Positions 27,635-35,433 of a DNA stretch of 64,000 nt are shown one piece after another; within the stretch, counting starts at the first letter, position 1, and each line of letters starts with the position of its first letter. The translations under genes and the position numbers were made by a program. The DNA comes from Citroniella saccharovorans (lineage in GTDB: Bacteria; Bacillota; Clostridia; Tissierellales; Peptoniphilaceae), in assembly GCF_035481615.1 (NCBI RefSeq), contig NZ_JAYKOT010000003.1, forward strand, positions 62,001 through 126,000, in the 5' to 3' direction. The notes beneath the pieces are model-generated. The model had not been told where the DNA came from, made no database searches, and saw nothing but the letters and a program-made list of their open reading frames with translations.

Positions 27635-28163
27635 TTTTATAAGGGGAGACGTCCCTATGACTAAATTTGCCATAAGAAGTCTTATAATGGCATATATGGA
27701 TATAAAAGAAAATGATAGATTTTTGGATATTGGAGCGGGAACTGGTTCAGTATCTTTTGAAGCTGCATCAAGAGGGGCCATAGTTGATGCTATTGAAAGC
27801 AACAAAGAAGCTGTGGACCTTGTTAGAGAAAATATGAATAATTTAAATTTAAAAATCAATCTAATTGAGGGTTTTGGGCCAGATAATCTTGATGATAAAA
27901 CTTATGATAAGATTTTTGTAGGTGGATCTAGGGGAAGGATTAAAGAAATCGTAGGCTTTGCCTATAAAAATCTTTCTAAGGGAGGAATAATTTGTGCAAG
28001 CTTTGTAACCTTAAAAAATGCTGGAGAATTTTTGGAAGATTTAAAAAAGGAAGGGTTTAGTGAAGTGGAAGTTAGCCTTGCTCAGATTTCAAATATGGAT
28101 AAGCTTGGACTTTTAAGGGCAGAGAACCCGATTTTTATAATAAGAGGAGAAAAAAATGATTAG
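27615..28163 (+). CDS. cbiT: Cobalt-precorrin-6B C15-methyltransferase (decarboxylating) CbiT
   Basis: 182 residues. Class I SAM methyltransferase: GDVPMTKFAIRSL is the CbiT opening, FLDIGAGTGSVSFEAA the SAM loop, and IFVGGSRG the later strand motif. Methylates C15 and decarboxylates the C12 acetate. Its ATG lies inside cbiE. Confidence 0.94.
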   Translation: MNLKDSDFIRGDVPMTKFAIRSLIMAYMDIKENDRFLDIGAGTGSVSFEAASRGAIVDAIESNKEAVDLVRENMNNLNLKINLIEGFGPDNLDDKTYDKIFVGGSRGRIKEIVGFAYKNLSKGGIICASFVTLKNAGEFLEDLKKEGFSEVEVSLAQISNMDKLGLLRAENPIFIIRGEKND

Positions 28164-28911
28164 TTTTGTTGGAGCCGGACCTGGAGATGAGGATTTAATA
28201 ACTGTTAAAGGTAGAAGGCTAATAAGTGAAGCGGATATTATTATATTTGCTGGTTCTTTAGTATCTAATGCCCATTTAAAATATAAAAAAGATGGATGTC
28301 AGACTTATGATTCAAAGTCTATGACCTTGGAAGATGTTTTAAAAATTATGAAGAAGGCTGAAGATGAAGGGAAAAATACTGTAAGGCTTCACACAGGAGA
28401 TCCTTCTATATATGGTGCTATAAGAGAGCAGATGGATGAACTTGAAAAAATGGGAATAGATTTTGAGGTAATTCCAGGAGTTTCTTCTTTTCAAGCCGCA
28501 GCTGCTGCTGTTAAAAAGGAATTTACTCTTCCTGATGTTTCTCAAACTGTTATTTTGACAAGACTTGAAGGTAGAACGCCAGTGCCTGTATCTGAGTCAC
28601 TTGAAAAGCTTGCATCTCATAAGGCTTCTATGGCAATTTTCCTTTCAGTTCAGATGATTCATGATGTTGTAGAAAAATTAAAAGAAGGATATGAAGATGA
28701 AAATACTCCAGTTGCTGTTGTTTATAAGGCAAGTTGGGATGATGAAAAAGTTATATATGGAAGCTTAAAAGATATTGAACAAAAGGTTAAGTCACAAAAA
28801 ATAGATAAAATGAGCCAGATTTTAGTTGGAAACTTTTTAGGAGATAGATATGAAAAATCCAAACTATATGACAAAACTTTCAGTCACAAGTTCAGAAAGG
28901 CAGAAAAATAA
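28156..28911 (+). CDS. cbiF: Cobalt-precorrin-4 C11-methyltransferase
   Basis: 251 residues. ISFVGAGPGDEDLITVKG, RLHTGDPSIYGAIREQM and VIPGVSSFQAAAAA are the CbiF/CobM blocks; LTRLEGRTPVP in the middle is distinctive for this methylase. Overlaps cbiT by eight bases, and cbiG begins inside it. Confidence 0.95.
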   Translation: MISFVGAGPGDEDLITVKGRRLISEADIIIFAGSLVSNAHLKYKKDGCQTYDSKSMTLEDVLKIMKKAEDEGKNTVRLHTGDPSIYGAIREQMDELEKMGIDFEVIPGVSSFQAAAAAVKKEFTLPDVSQTVILTRLEGRTPVPVSESLEKLASHKASMAIFLSVQMIHDVVEKLKEGYEDENTPVAVVYKASWDDEKVIYGSLKDIEQKVKSQKIDKMSQILVGNFLGDRYEKSKLYDKTFSHKFRKAEK

Positions 28912-29903
28912 TTATATTTTGTATTTTTCACCTGACGGAGAAAAAAATAGCTACTGATTTAGGAAATAAATTTTCTTTTAAGATATTTGATGCTAGGGGA
29001 AAGATGGGAGAAGTTAGAGAATTTCTGTCAAGCTTTTGGCAAGATATAAATTCTATTATTTTCATCTCCTCCATAGCTATTTGTGTTAGACTTATTAAGG
29101 ATTTTATAACTACGAAGGATAAGGATCCAGCTGTAATTGTTATAGATGACAAAAAGATAAATACAATCCCAATCCTTTCAAATCACTTAGGTGGTGCTGG
29201 AAACTTAGCTAGGGAAATATCAGAATTCTTAGAAAATTATCTAGTTACAACTACTGCAACTGACAATAGGGGCATCATGGGGATTGATGTTTTTGCTAGA
29301 GAAAATTCATATAAAATTGAAAATTTAAAGGGAATAAAAAAAGTCTCTAAAGCTATGATTGAGGGAGAAAAAGTCGGATTTTATTCTATATGTAAAAAAG
29401 TATTACCCTACAAAAATCTTGTGGTTTATAGTGATTTAGATGAGGTTAAGAAAAGTAGCTTACAAAATGTTATTGTAATTACGGATAAACTTTTGGATTT
29501 TCAAAGTGAAAATATATTTTTGATGAGGTCAAAATCAATTATCCTTGGAGTTGGTTCTAGAAAAGGAACTAAAAGTTTGGATCTTATAAATCTAATAAAT
29601 GAGGAGCTTTTTGATTTAAATTTATCTAGTGATTCAATAAAGATGATAGTAAGTATAGAACTCAAAAAGGATGAAAAATCAATTATAGAAACTGCTAGGC
29701 ACTTTAAAGTAGATTTTAGGCTTGAAAAAATAGAAGAGCTAAAGAAATATGAAGATTTATTTTTAGGTTCAAGCCTTGTAAAAAGTGTAACAGGCTTAAG
29801 CTCAGTTTCAGAGCCATGCGCCTTTAAATATTCGGAAAAATTATTGAAGCAAAAAATAAAAAAAGATGGGTTTACCCTCACAATAGGAGTTTGTTATGAA
29901 TAA
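28850..29903 (+). CDS. cbiG: Cobalt-precorrin-5A hydrolase CbiG, frameshifted as sequenced
   Basis: CbiG opens the lactone ring and releases the C20 carbon as acetaldehyde. The large downstream frame (from ATG 29004) has GGAGNLAREISEFL, TTATDNRGIMGIDVFA and a C-terminal GLSSVSEPCA block. Its N-terminus lies in another frame: from ATG 28850 (AGGAG seven bases upstream) it reads to YILYFSPDGEK. The two join in the A7 run at 28941-28947; with one A fewer the join reads PDGEKIATDLGNKFSFKIF. The result is 350 residues, the normal length. It overlaps the end of cbiF, in keeping with the rest of the operon. Confidence 0.9.
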
Positions 29904-30621
29904 ATTATATGTAATAGGACTAGGACCTGGAGGAAGAGACTATCTAACCCTTAGAGCTATTGAAGCTATAAAGGAGTCTGATTTAATTGTATCTTATACT
30001 AAATATTTGAAATACGCCAAAGATTTAGTAGAAGGTAAGGAAGTTTTTACAAGTGGTATGAAAGAAGAAATAAAAAGATGTGAGTACGCTATTGAAGGGG
30101 CCTTAAAAGGAAAAACTGTTTCTATACTATCAACTGGAGACTCTGGTCTTTATGGAATGGCAGGACCTATTTTTGAACTTTCTCAAGGAAAAAATATAGA
30201 TATAGAGGTAATCCCAGGAGTATCTGCCATATTTGCAGCTGCAAGTAGACTTGGTGCACCTCTTATGCATGATGTGGCAATAATTTCCCTTTCAGACCTT
30301 TTAACCCCGCTTGATTTAATTATGGAAAGAGTTGATTTAGCTTCTAAGGCTGATTTTGTACTGGGCTTTTATAATCCAAGAAGTAAGACTAGAGAAGATT
30401 ATTTAGAAAAAGCTTTTGACATAATTAAAAAATATAAGGATCCTAAAACTCCTTGCGCCTATGTTAAAAATGCACTTAGAGAAGGGGAAAAAATAAAAAT
30501 AGCTAGTCTTGATGATTTTCCATTTGATGAAGTTGATATGAATACAATAGTTATTGTTGGAAATAAGTCCAGCTATACTAATTTAGATAAATTTATTACA
30601 AAAAGAGGATATGAGATTTGA
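29896..30621 (+). CDS. cbiH: Cobalt-factor III C17-methyltransferase
   Basis: 241 residues: LYVIGLGPGGRDYLTLRA, LSTGDSGLYGMAGP, VIPGVSAIFAAASRLGAPL and LGFYNPRSKTR, all typical of CbiH/CobJ. Methylates C17 with ring contraction. Overlaps cbiG by eight bases and cbiJ by four. Confidence 0.95.
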   Translation: MNKLYVIGLGPGGRDYLTLRAIEAIKESDLIVSYTKYLKYAKDLVEGKEVFTSGMKEEIKRCEYAIEGALKGKTVSILSTGDSGLYGMAGPIFELSQGKNIDIEVIPGVSAIFAAASRLGAPLMHDVAIISLSDLLTPLDLIMERVDLASKADFVLGFYNPRSKTREDYLEKAFDIIKKYKDPKTPCAYVKNALREGEKIKIASLDDFPFDEVDMNTIVIVGNKSSYTNLDKFITKRGYEI

Positions 30622-31352
30622 TTTGGATAATTGGTGGAAATAGCGATGCAAGAATTCTTACCAGCCTAATTAAAGAGCCTTATCTATTAACTACTGCAAC
30701 TAAAGACGGAGAAAAATTCTATTGGAACCAGGGCGGCTTTGAAAAGAAAATGAACTATATTCAGATGGTGAAATTTATAGAGGATGAGAAGATAAACCTA
30801 TGTGTAGATGCCTCTCATCCATTTGCTAAAGTTGTTTCTAAACAGGCAGAAAAAGCCTGCCAAAAATGTAGTATTAATTATGTAAGATTTGAAAGAGAAA
30901 GAGAGATTATTGAAGGGAAAAATATTATTAATGTTTTCTCCTATGATGAAGCTTCAAATTATCTAAAAACTTTTAAAGGTACAGCATTTTTTACTACGGG
31001 TTCAAATAGGGTTTTAGACTTTGAAAAAGTTAGGGGAGAAAATAGATTTATTTATAGAATATTAATTACTTCTACTAGTGTAAAAAAGCTAGAAGAAATT
31101 GGAGTTAGTATTAAAGACATGGTTGGAATTTTAGGCCCTGTAAGTAAAGACCTAAATAAAGCTTTTTTGCAAAATTATAAAGCTGATATTTTAGTTACTA
31201 AAAACTCTGGTTTATCTGGTGGATTTTATGAAAAAATAGAGGCTTGCAAAGAAATAGGAATTAAAATACTTGTTATAAATGATTTAAATGAAAATGAAAA
31301 GTTAAGTATAGAAGATTTTTATAAAGAAAAAATATTGCCACTAATAAAATAA
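30618..31352 (+). CDS. cbiJ: Cobalt-precorrin-6A reductase
   Basis: 244 residues from TTG 30618, overlapping the cbiH stop. IWIIGGNSDARIL is the N-terminal nucleotide-binding motif and CVDASHPFAKVVSKQAEKAC the CbiJ/CobK signature; VTKNSGLSGGFYEKIEAC lies near the end. Reduces precorrin-6A with NADPH in other organisms. Last gene of the cbi operon. Confidence 0.94.
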   Translation: MIWIIGGNSDARILTSLIKEPYLLTTATKDGEKFYWNQGGFEKKMNYIQMVKFIEDEKINLCVDASHPFAKVVSKQAEKACQKCSINYVRFEREREIIEGKNIINVFSYDEASNYLKTFKGTAFFTTGSNRVLDFEKVRGENRFIYRILITSTSVKKLEEIGVSIKDMVGILGPVSKDLNKAFLQNYKADILVTKNSGLSGGFYEKIEACKEIGIKILVINDLNENEKLSIEDFYKEKILPLIK

Positions 31353-31385
31353 TAGATAACTAACTAGTCCTATGGTTTGATAAGG

Positions 31386-32954
31386 TGACCCCAAAAAGTT
31401 GGACTTTATACCAGAGACATTTAGAAATATTTGTCTCTGGTTTTTTTGTCCTCATATTTCCCCTAGGGGAAATCGCAGCTAAGCTGCATTCAATTTCCTA
31501 TATTCAACTGGACTTAAATATCCAAGTTTTTCTTTTATTCTATCTTCATTGTAATATTTTATATATTCTTCTATTGTCTTTTTTAGTTCGTTAAATGATT
31601 TAAACGTTCTACCATAGTAAATTTCTTGTTTTAATATCCCGAAGAAATTCTCCATAGGAGAATTATCTAAGCAATTTCCTTTTCTTGACATACTCTGTAA
31701 AATTCCATTAGATTCTAATTTTTCAGTATATTGTTTTAATTGATATGCCCATCCTTGATCTGAATGGAATATTCTTTTAAACTTGCAATCTGAAGTCTTT
31801 GAAATTGCTTCTTCAAGTGATGTTATTATTGCATCTAATGTAGGTGAAGTTGTTATTGAATAGCTAATGATTTCTCCATTAAACATATCCAAGAAAGGAT
31901 TTAAGTAAAGTTTTTTTACTTGCATATTCCCATACTTATCTGTTTCATAGTATTTGAATTCACTTGTATCTGTTGTGATTTTTTGATGTACTACAGATGT
32001 TTTAAATCTTCTTTTTATCCTATTTGGTGCTACTTTACCTACTGTTCCCTTGTATGAGTAATATTTTCTTGATTTACGTGCAAAGTTTGTTACCTGAAGT
32101 TTCAGCTTCTGTACCAACCTTTGAACTTTTTTCTTGTTTATTAAAATTCCAAGTCTTCTAAGCATCGCATGTATTCTTCTGTATCCATAGTTTGGATTAT
32201 CTTTTCTCATTTTCTTGATTTGATTCTCAAAGGCTTCATCTTTATTTTTTCTATCAAATCTTTTTTGCCAATACATGTATGTTGATTTTGGAAAATTAAA
32301 TTGTTTAAGTAAATCTTTTAGTGGATATTTTTCTCTTAATGAGTGAATTATTCTAGCCATTCTCTCATTTTCTGATCTTCCTCGTCCTCTAATTCCATCT
32401 TTTTTTTTTAGAAAATCTATTTCCATTTGTGCCCAGTAAAGCTTATCTTTAAGTTCAGCAATTTCGTCTATCTCTTCCTTAGAATATTCTTTCTTTACTT
32501 GTTCTTTTTCTTTTTCATTATTTTTATCTTTAGACATACTTGAAGGTCTTCCTCTCTTTTTAGGTCTAAGTCCATCAAGTCCTTGATTTCTAAAATCAAT
32601 TACCCATCTAGCAATGATCGCTGGATTATTAATCTTAAATTGATTAGAAAGTTCTTGATAGGACATTTCTCCTGTTAAGTACAAGTTTACTATATTCTTC
32701 TTAAATTCGAAAGAGTAACTATTATTTTTTCTAGAAATTTTTAAGCCTTCATATCCTTGTGTTTTGTATGAATTTACCCATCTTTCAACTATTGATGCAC
32801 CATTTATATCATATTTCTTAGCTAAAGTTCCATATCCTCCTTCGTTATTTAGATATGCATTAACTACTTTTATCTTAAATTCTGTACTATATTTTGCCAT
32901 GAAAAAAATGACCTCCTCAAAGTTGGTTTTTTTAGGTCCAACTTTTTGGGGTCA
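31386..32954 (-). mobile_element. IS3-family (IS150-like) insertion sequence, complete
   Basis: About 1569 bp with inverted ends TGACCCCAAAAAGTTGGAC (left) and GTCCAACTTTTTGGGGTCA (right). It encodes one transposase on the minus strand with its promoter end on the right. No clear target duplication is visible, but ATAAGG on the left and GTTCATTAATCC on the right recur beside the relic at 15649, so either they belong to the element or the target sites are alike. The element is inserted in a terminator loop. Confidence 0.9.
31479..32900 (-). CDS. IS3-family transposase (single ORF, OrfA-OrfB fused)
   Basis: 473 residues. Two N-terminal helix-turn-helix units (MAKYSTEFKIKVVNAYLNN and YSFEFKKNIVNLYL), a coiled-coil segment (about 130-170), then the DDE integrase core: TDTSEFKY, HSDQGWAYQ and the final E in NSPMENFFGILKQE. 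IS3 elements usually make this protein by -1 frameshifting between two ORFs at an A-rich site. Here a run of ten A (minus strand, bases 32409-32400) lies at the expected junction (EIDFLKKKDG) and the frame is continuous. Given other homopolymer indels in this window, the true run length should be confirmed. ATG preceded by GAGGTCATTTTTTTC. Confidence 0.92.
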   Translation of the reverse strand: MAKYSTEFKIKVVNAYLNNEGGYGTLAKKYDINGASIVERWVNSYKTQGYEGLKISRKNNSYSFEFKKNIVNLYLTGEMSYQELSNQFKINNPAIIARWVIDFRNQGLDGLRPKKRGRPSSMSKDKNNEKEKEQVKKEYSKEEIDEIAELKDKLYWAQMEIDFLKKKDGIRGRGRSENERMARIIHSLREKYPLKDLLKQFNFPKSTYMYWQKRFDRKNKDEAFENQIKKMRKDNPNYGYRRIHAMLRRLGILINKKKVQRLVQKLKLQVTNFARKSRKYYSYKGTVGKVAPNRIKRRFKTSVVHQKITTDTSEFKYYETDKYGNMQVKKLYLNPFLDMFNGEIISYSITTSPTLDAIITSLEEAISKTSDCKFKRIFHSDQGWAYQLKQYTEKLESNGILQSMSRKGNCLDNSPMENFFGILKQEIYYGRTFKSFNELKKTIEEYIKYYNEDRIKEKLGYLSPVEYRKLNAA

Positions 32955-32984
32955 GTTCATTAATCCATAGGGCTTTTTTATTGA

Positions 32985-33172
32985 AAAGCAAAGAAACCCG
33001 CTTGCGAGGGGGCGGGTTTCTTCATTGAGATTATAAGAAAATGTATATTTAAAAAGGTATACGCTAAATTATCTACTAATAAAAAAATTATAATAGTAGC
33101 CGGTGGTAATCTCTAGAATTATTTTTACGATGTAAAAATAAATAATATTTAATAATTCATTTCCACCTACTT
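32985..33172 (-). ncRNA. Candidate structured small RNA, minus strand
   Basis: On the minus strand a good promoter (33202-33175) is followed by about 185 bases with no ORF of useful size, ending in a GC-rich hairpin (GAAACCCGC ... GCGGGTTTC, 33020-32993) then TTTGCTTTT. Inside are GTAGGTGG facing CCACCGGCTAC and a perfect ATTTTTAC/GTAAAAAT stem. This fits a small RNA or leader. I do not recognise a known family. The rest of 33203-33562 is AT-rich with no gene I can support. Confidence 0.35.
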
Positions 33173-33174
33173 AT

Positions 33175-33202
33175 ATTATACCCTATATTCATAAAAAGTA
33201 AA
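33175..33202 (-). promoter_or_regulatory. Promoter for the candidate small RNA
   Basis: Reading the minus strand: TTTACT (33202-33197), 16-base spacer, TATAAT (33180-33175). Confidence 0.45.
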
Positions 33203-33562
33203 GGGGAAATGGCTAAAAATACTAATTCTACTAAAACAGTATGAATTAATATCCGCTAAAATACAAGCTTTTAAAGAAAATTTGAATAAAAAAATATTTT
33301 TAAAATTTAATTTTATACCTAAAAAAGAATTGTAAAGAGAGTATTTATTGTATATTATTTTAATTATTAATACAAAAGACTTTAAATATAGAAAAAGAAA
33401 ACGATTTTGATAATTTGAGATCAAAATTAGCTTTTAGATATAATTTGTATTAACTTAAGCTAGATAAAAAATATACAATTGCATATTAATTAATTAAAAT
33501 AATATTAAATACTTACAAATCATAAAATAATTAAATTTTTAAAAGAATAATAAGATTTTAAT

Positions 33563-33606
33563 AAAAAAAGTTTAAACAAATCATAAGAAATGTTTAAACT
33601 TTTTTT
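33563..33606 (-). terminator. Terminator of the ZIP gene (bidirectional)
   Basis: Arms AGTTTAAACA and TGTTTAAACT with A and T runs on both sides; the stop codon of the ZIP gene overlaps one arm. Confidence 0.8.
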
Positions 33607-34369
33607 ATCCTAGAGAAACATCTAGTATAAGCATTATTATAAAACCAATCATTATTCCGTAAGTTGCTTCTCTTTCAAAACCATTTCTATGAGTTTCTGG
33701 AATAATTTCATCTGATATAACAAATAGCATGGCTCCACCAGCAAATGCAAGTATAAAACCTAGAAGAGGTTTGAATATTGAAACTAAACCAAGACCTAAA
33801 AGCGCAGCAATTGGTTCAACAAATCCAGTTAGGGCTGATATTATTATAGCCTCTTTTTTTGAATATCCAACGCCTCTTAATGAAAGTGCAACTGCAAGAC
33901 CTTCTGGAAGATTTTGAATTGCTATAGCTGTAGCAATGGTTATACCATCGCTAATATTACCTGATCCAAATCCAACTCCAGTTGCAAGTCCTTCCGGGAA
34001 GTTGTGTATTGTAATTGCTATTACAAAAAGCCATATTCTTTTTAAGTTGTTATTGTCAACTCCTTCTTTTCTATGATCTAAAAGATGTTCGTGGGGAGAA
34101 TATTTATCGACTAAATCTAAAAAAACTCCTCCAATAAATATTCCTAAGGATGTTATAAGCACTCCCTTTATAGTGCCTCCTCCAGCTTCTAAGCTAGGAA
34201 CTATTAGTGAAAAACAAGTTGCTGCAAGCATAATACCAGCTGCTGCACCAAGTAGAACATCTAGTTTTTTTTGAGAAACATCTTCTGAAAATAAAATCGG
34301 AAGACTCCCAATGCCAGTTGATAAACCAGCAAGTCCAATTACAATATAAGGAATCAATTTTTCATCCAT
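33605..34369 (-). CDS. ZIP-family divalent metal transporter
   Basis: 254 residues, about eight membrane spans. The metal-site helices carry HNFPEGLATG (TM4) and QNLPEGLAVAL (TM5), the defining ZIP motifs. The cytosolic loop between TM3 and TM4 is short and His-containing (SPHEHLLDHRK). Imports zinc, perhaps iron or other divalents. Closest type is the prokaryotic GufA/ZupT branch. GAGGTG precedes the start ATG. Monocistronic, divergent from degV. Confidence 0.93.
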   Translation of the reverse strand: MDEKLIPYIVIGLAGLSTGIGSLPILFSEDVSQKKLDVLLGAAAGIMLAATCFSLIVPSLEAGGGTIKGVLITSLGIFIGGVFLDLVDKYSPHEHLLDHRKEGVDNNNLKRIWLFVIAITIHNFPEGLATGVGFGSGNISDGITIATAIAIQNLPEGLAVALSLRGVGYSKKEAIIISALTGFVEPIAALLGLGLVSIFKPLLGFILAFAGGAMLFVISDEIIPETHRNGFEREATYGIMIGFIIMLILDVSLG

Positions 34370-34387
34370 TTAATCACCTCATTTAGT

Positions 34388-34416
34388 ATTATATCAAGTC
34401 TTAATCTATAATCCAA
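34388..34416 (-). promoter_or_regulatory. Promoter of the ZIP transporter gene
   Basis: Minus strand: TTGGAT (34416-34411), 17-base spacer, TATAAT (34393-34388), 18 bases before the start codon. No obvious metal-repressor operator is visible. Confidence 0.6.
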
Positions 34417-34474
34417 TTATTTTTTTATAGAAAATAGTGTATAATAAGAATGATAGAAAAAACAAGGAGGAAAT

Positions 34475-35359
34475 ATGATAAAAATAGTTGTAGATACTGC
34501 ATCTGATTTACCAAAAGATTTAATTGAAAAATATAATTTAGATTATTTTACAGTATGTGTAATAGATGAAGAAAAATCTGAAATAGTAAGTGATATCGGA
34601 ATTAAGGAATTTTATGATAATCAAAGGAATAATAAGGTATATAAGACTTCTCAGGTTAGTAGCATAGATTTTAGAAATTATTTTGAAGAAAAGGCAAAAA
34701 ATGGAGAAAAAGTTTTATACTTAGCTATGTCTGGAGGAATTTCAGGCACATTTAATACTAGCCTTGCTATTTTAAATGAAATAAAAGAAAAATACCCAGA
34801 CTGTCAGATAGTTACTATAGATTCAAAAGCGTGCACTATGGCTAATGGTCTTATTGCACTTAAGGCTGCAAAACTAGCACAAACAATAGATGATATGGAT
34901 GAACTTGTTGGACATGTAAACAATATGGTTAAGGCAATTTTTCATATATTTACTGTTGGAGATTTAGAGTATCTCTATAGAGGTGGTAGGGTGTCTAGAT
35001 CTCAAAAGGCTCTTGGAGGAGTTTTGGGAATAAGACCTATACTTGGTGTTACTAAGGAAAAGGGGGAGCTTTATCCTGTTTCCAAGGTTAGAGGTAAGAA
35101 AAAATTTTGTAAGGCCTTTATTGATCAAGCTAAGAGCATGAGTAATTTTATTAAAGATCAACCTTTTATCCTTTGCCATGGGGATTGGGAAGAAGTTGCC
35201 AATGAAACTAGGGATTATATGATAGAAAATGAAAACATTGATCCAAAAAATATTCATATATTTAATATTGGTCCTGTAGTAGGTAGCCATACTGGTCCAG
35301 AAGTTTTAGCGCTTTTTTATCTTGAGGATGAAAATTATACCTTTGATATTGACTTATAA
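34475..35359 (+). CDS. DegV family fatty-acid-binding protein
   Basis: 294 residues. DegV/FakB proteins bind a fatty acid and present it to the FakA kinase for incorporation into phospholipid. Seen: IVVDTASDLPKDLI at the start, YKTSQVSSIDF, LYLAMSGGISGTFNT (acyl-carboxylate-binding Ser region), DLEYLYRGGRVSRSQ and the final GPVVGSHTGPEVLALFYL. Whether it is a FakB here is inferred from family; FakA is not in the window. AAGGAGGAAAT precedes the ATG, and TATAAT at 34440-34445 is the likely -10. Confidence 0.93.
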   Translation: MIKIVVDTASDLPKDLIEKYNLDYFTVCVIDEEKSEIVSDIGIKEFYDNQRNNKVYKTSQVSSIDFRNYFEEKAKNGEKVLYLAMSGGISGTFNTSLAILNEIKEKYPDCQIVTIDSKACTMANGLIALKAAKLAQTIDDMDELVGHVNNMVKAIFHIFTVGDLEYLYRGGRVSRSQKALGGVLGIRPILGVTKEKGELYPVSKVRGKKKFCKAFIDQAKSMSNFIKDQPFILCHGDWEEVANETRDYMIENENIDPKNIHIFNIGPVVGSHTGPEVLALFYLEDENYTFDIDL

Positions 35360-35433
35360 AAGATTAGAAATGCTGATTTTAGGGTATAATATATTCTAAA
35401 TAGAAATGTTCAGATGGAGAAAGGAAGGTTTAT

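Larger units (their letters stand above)
31365..32980 (+). terminator. cbi operon terminator, split by the IS3 insertion
   Basis: AGTCCTATGG (31365-31374) and CCATAGGGCT (32965-32974) are complementary with one G-U pair, and the right arm is followed by TTTTTTATT. The complete IS occupies the loop between them. Before insertion this would be a compact terminator 13 bases after cbiJ. Confidence 0.7.

Noticed and set aside
31385..31594. A 69-codon plus-strand frame at the left end of the IS3 element
   Set aside because: It begins inside the terminal inverted repeat and lies antisense to the transposase C-terminus.
33176..33424. An 82-codon hydrophobic minus-strand frame
   Set aside because: Phe/Ile/Tyr/Lys-only composition expected from AT-rich DNA; no ribosome binding site and it overlaps the candidate RNA promoter.
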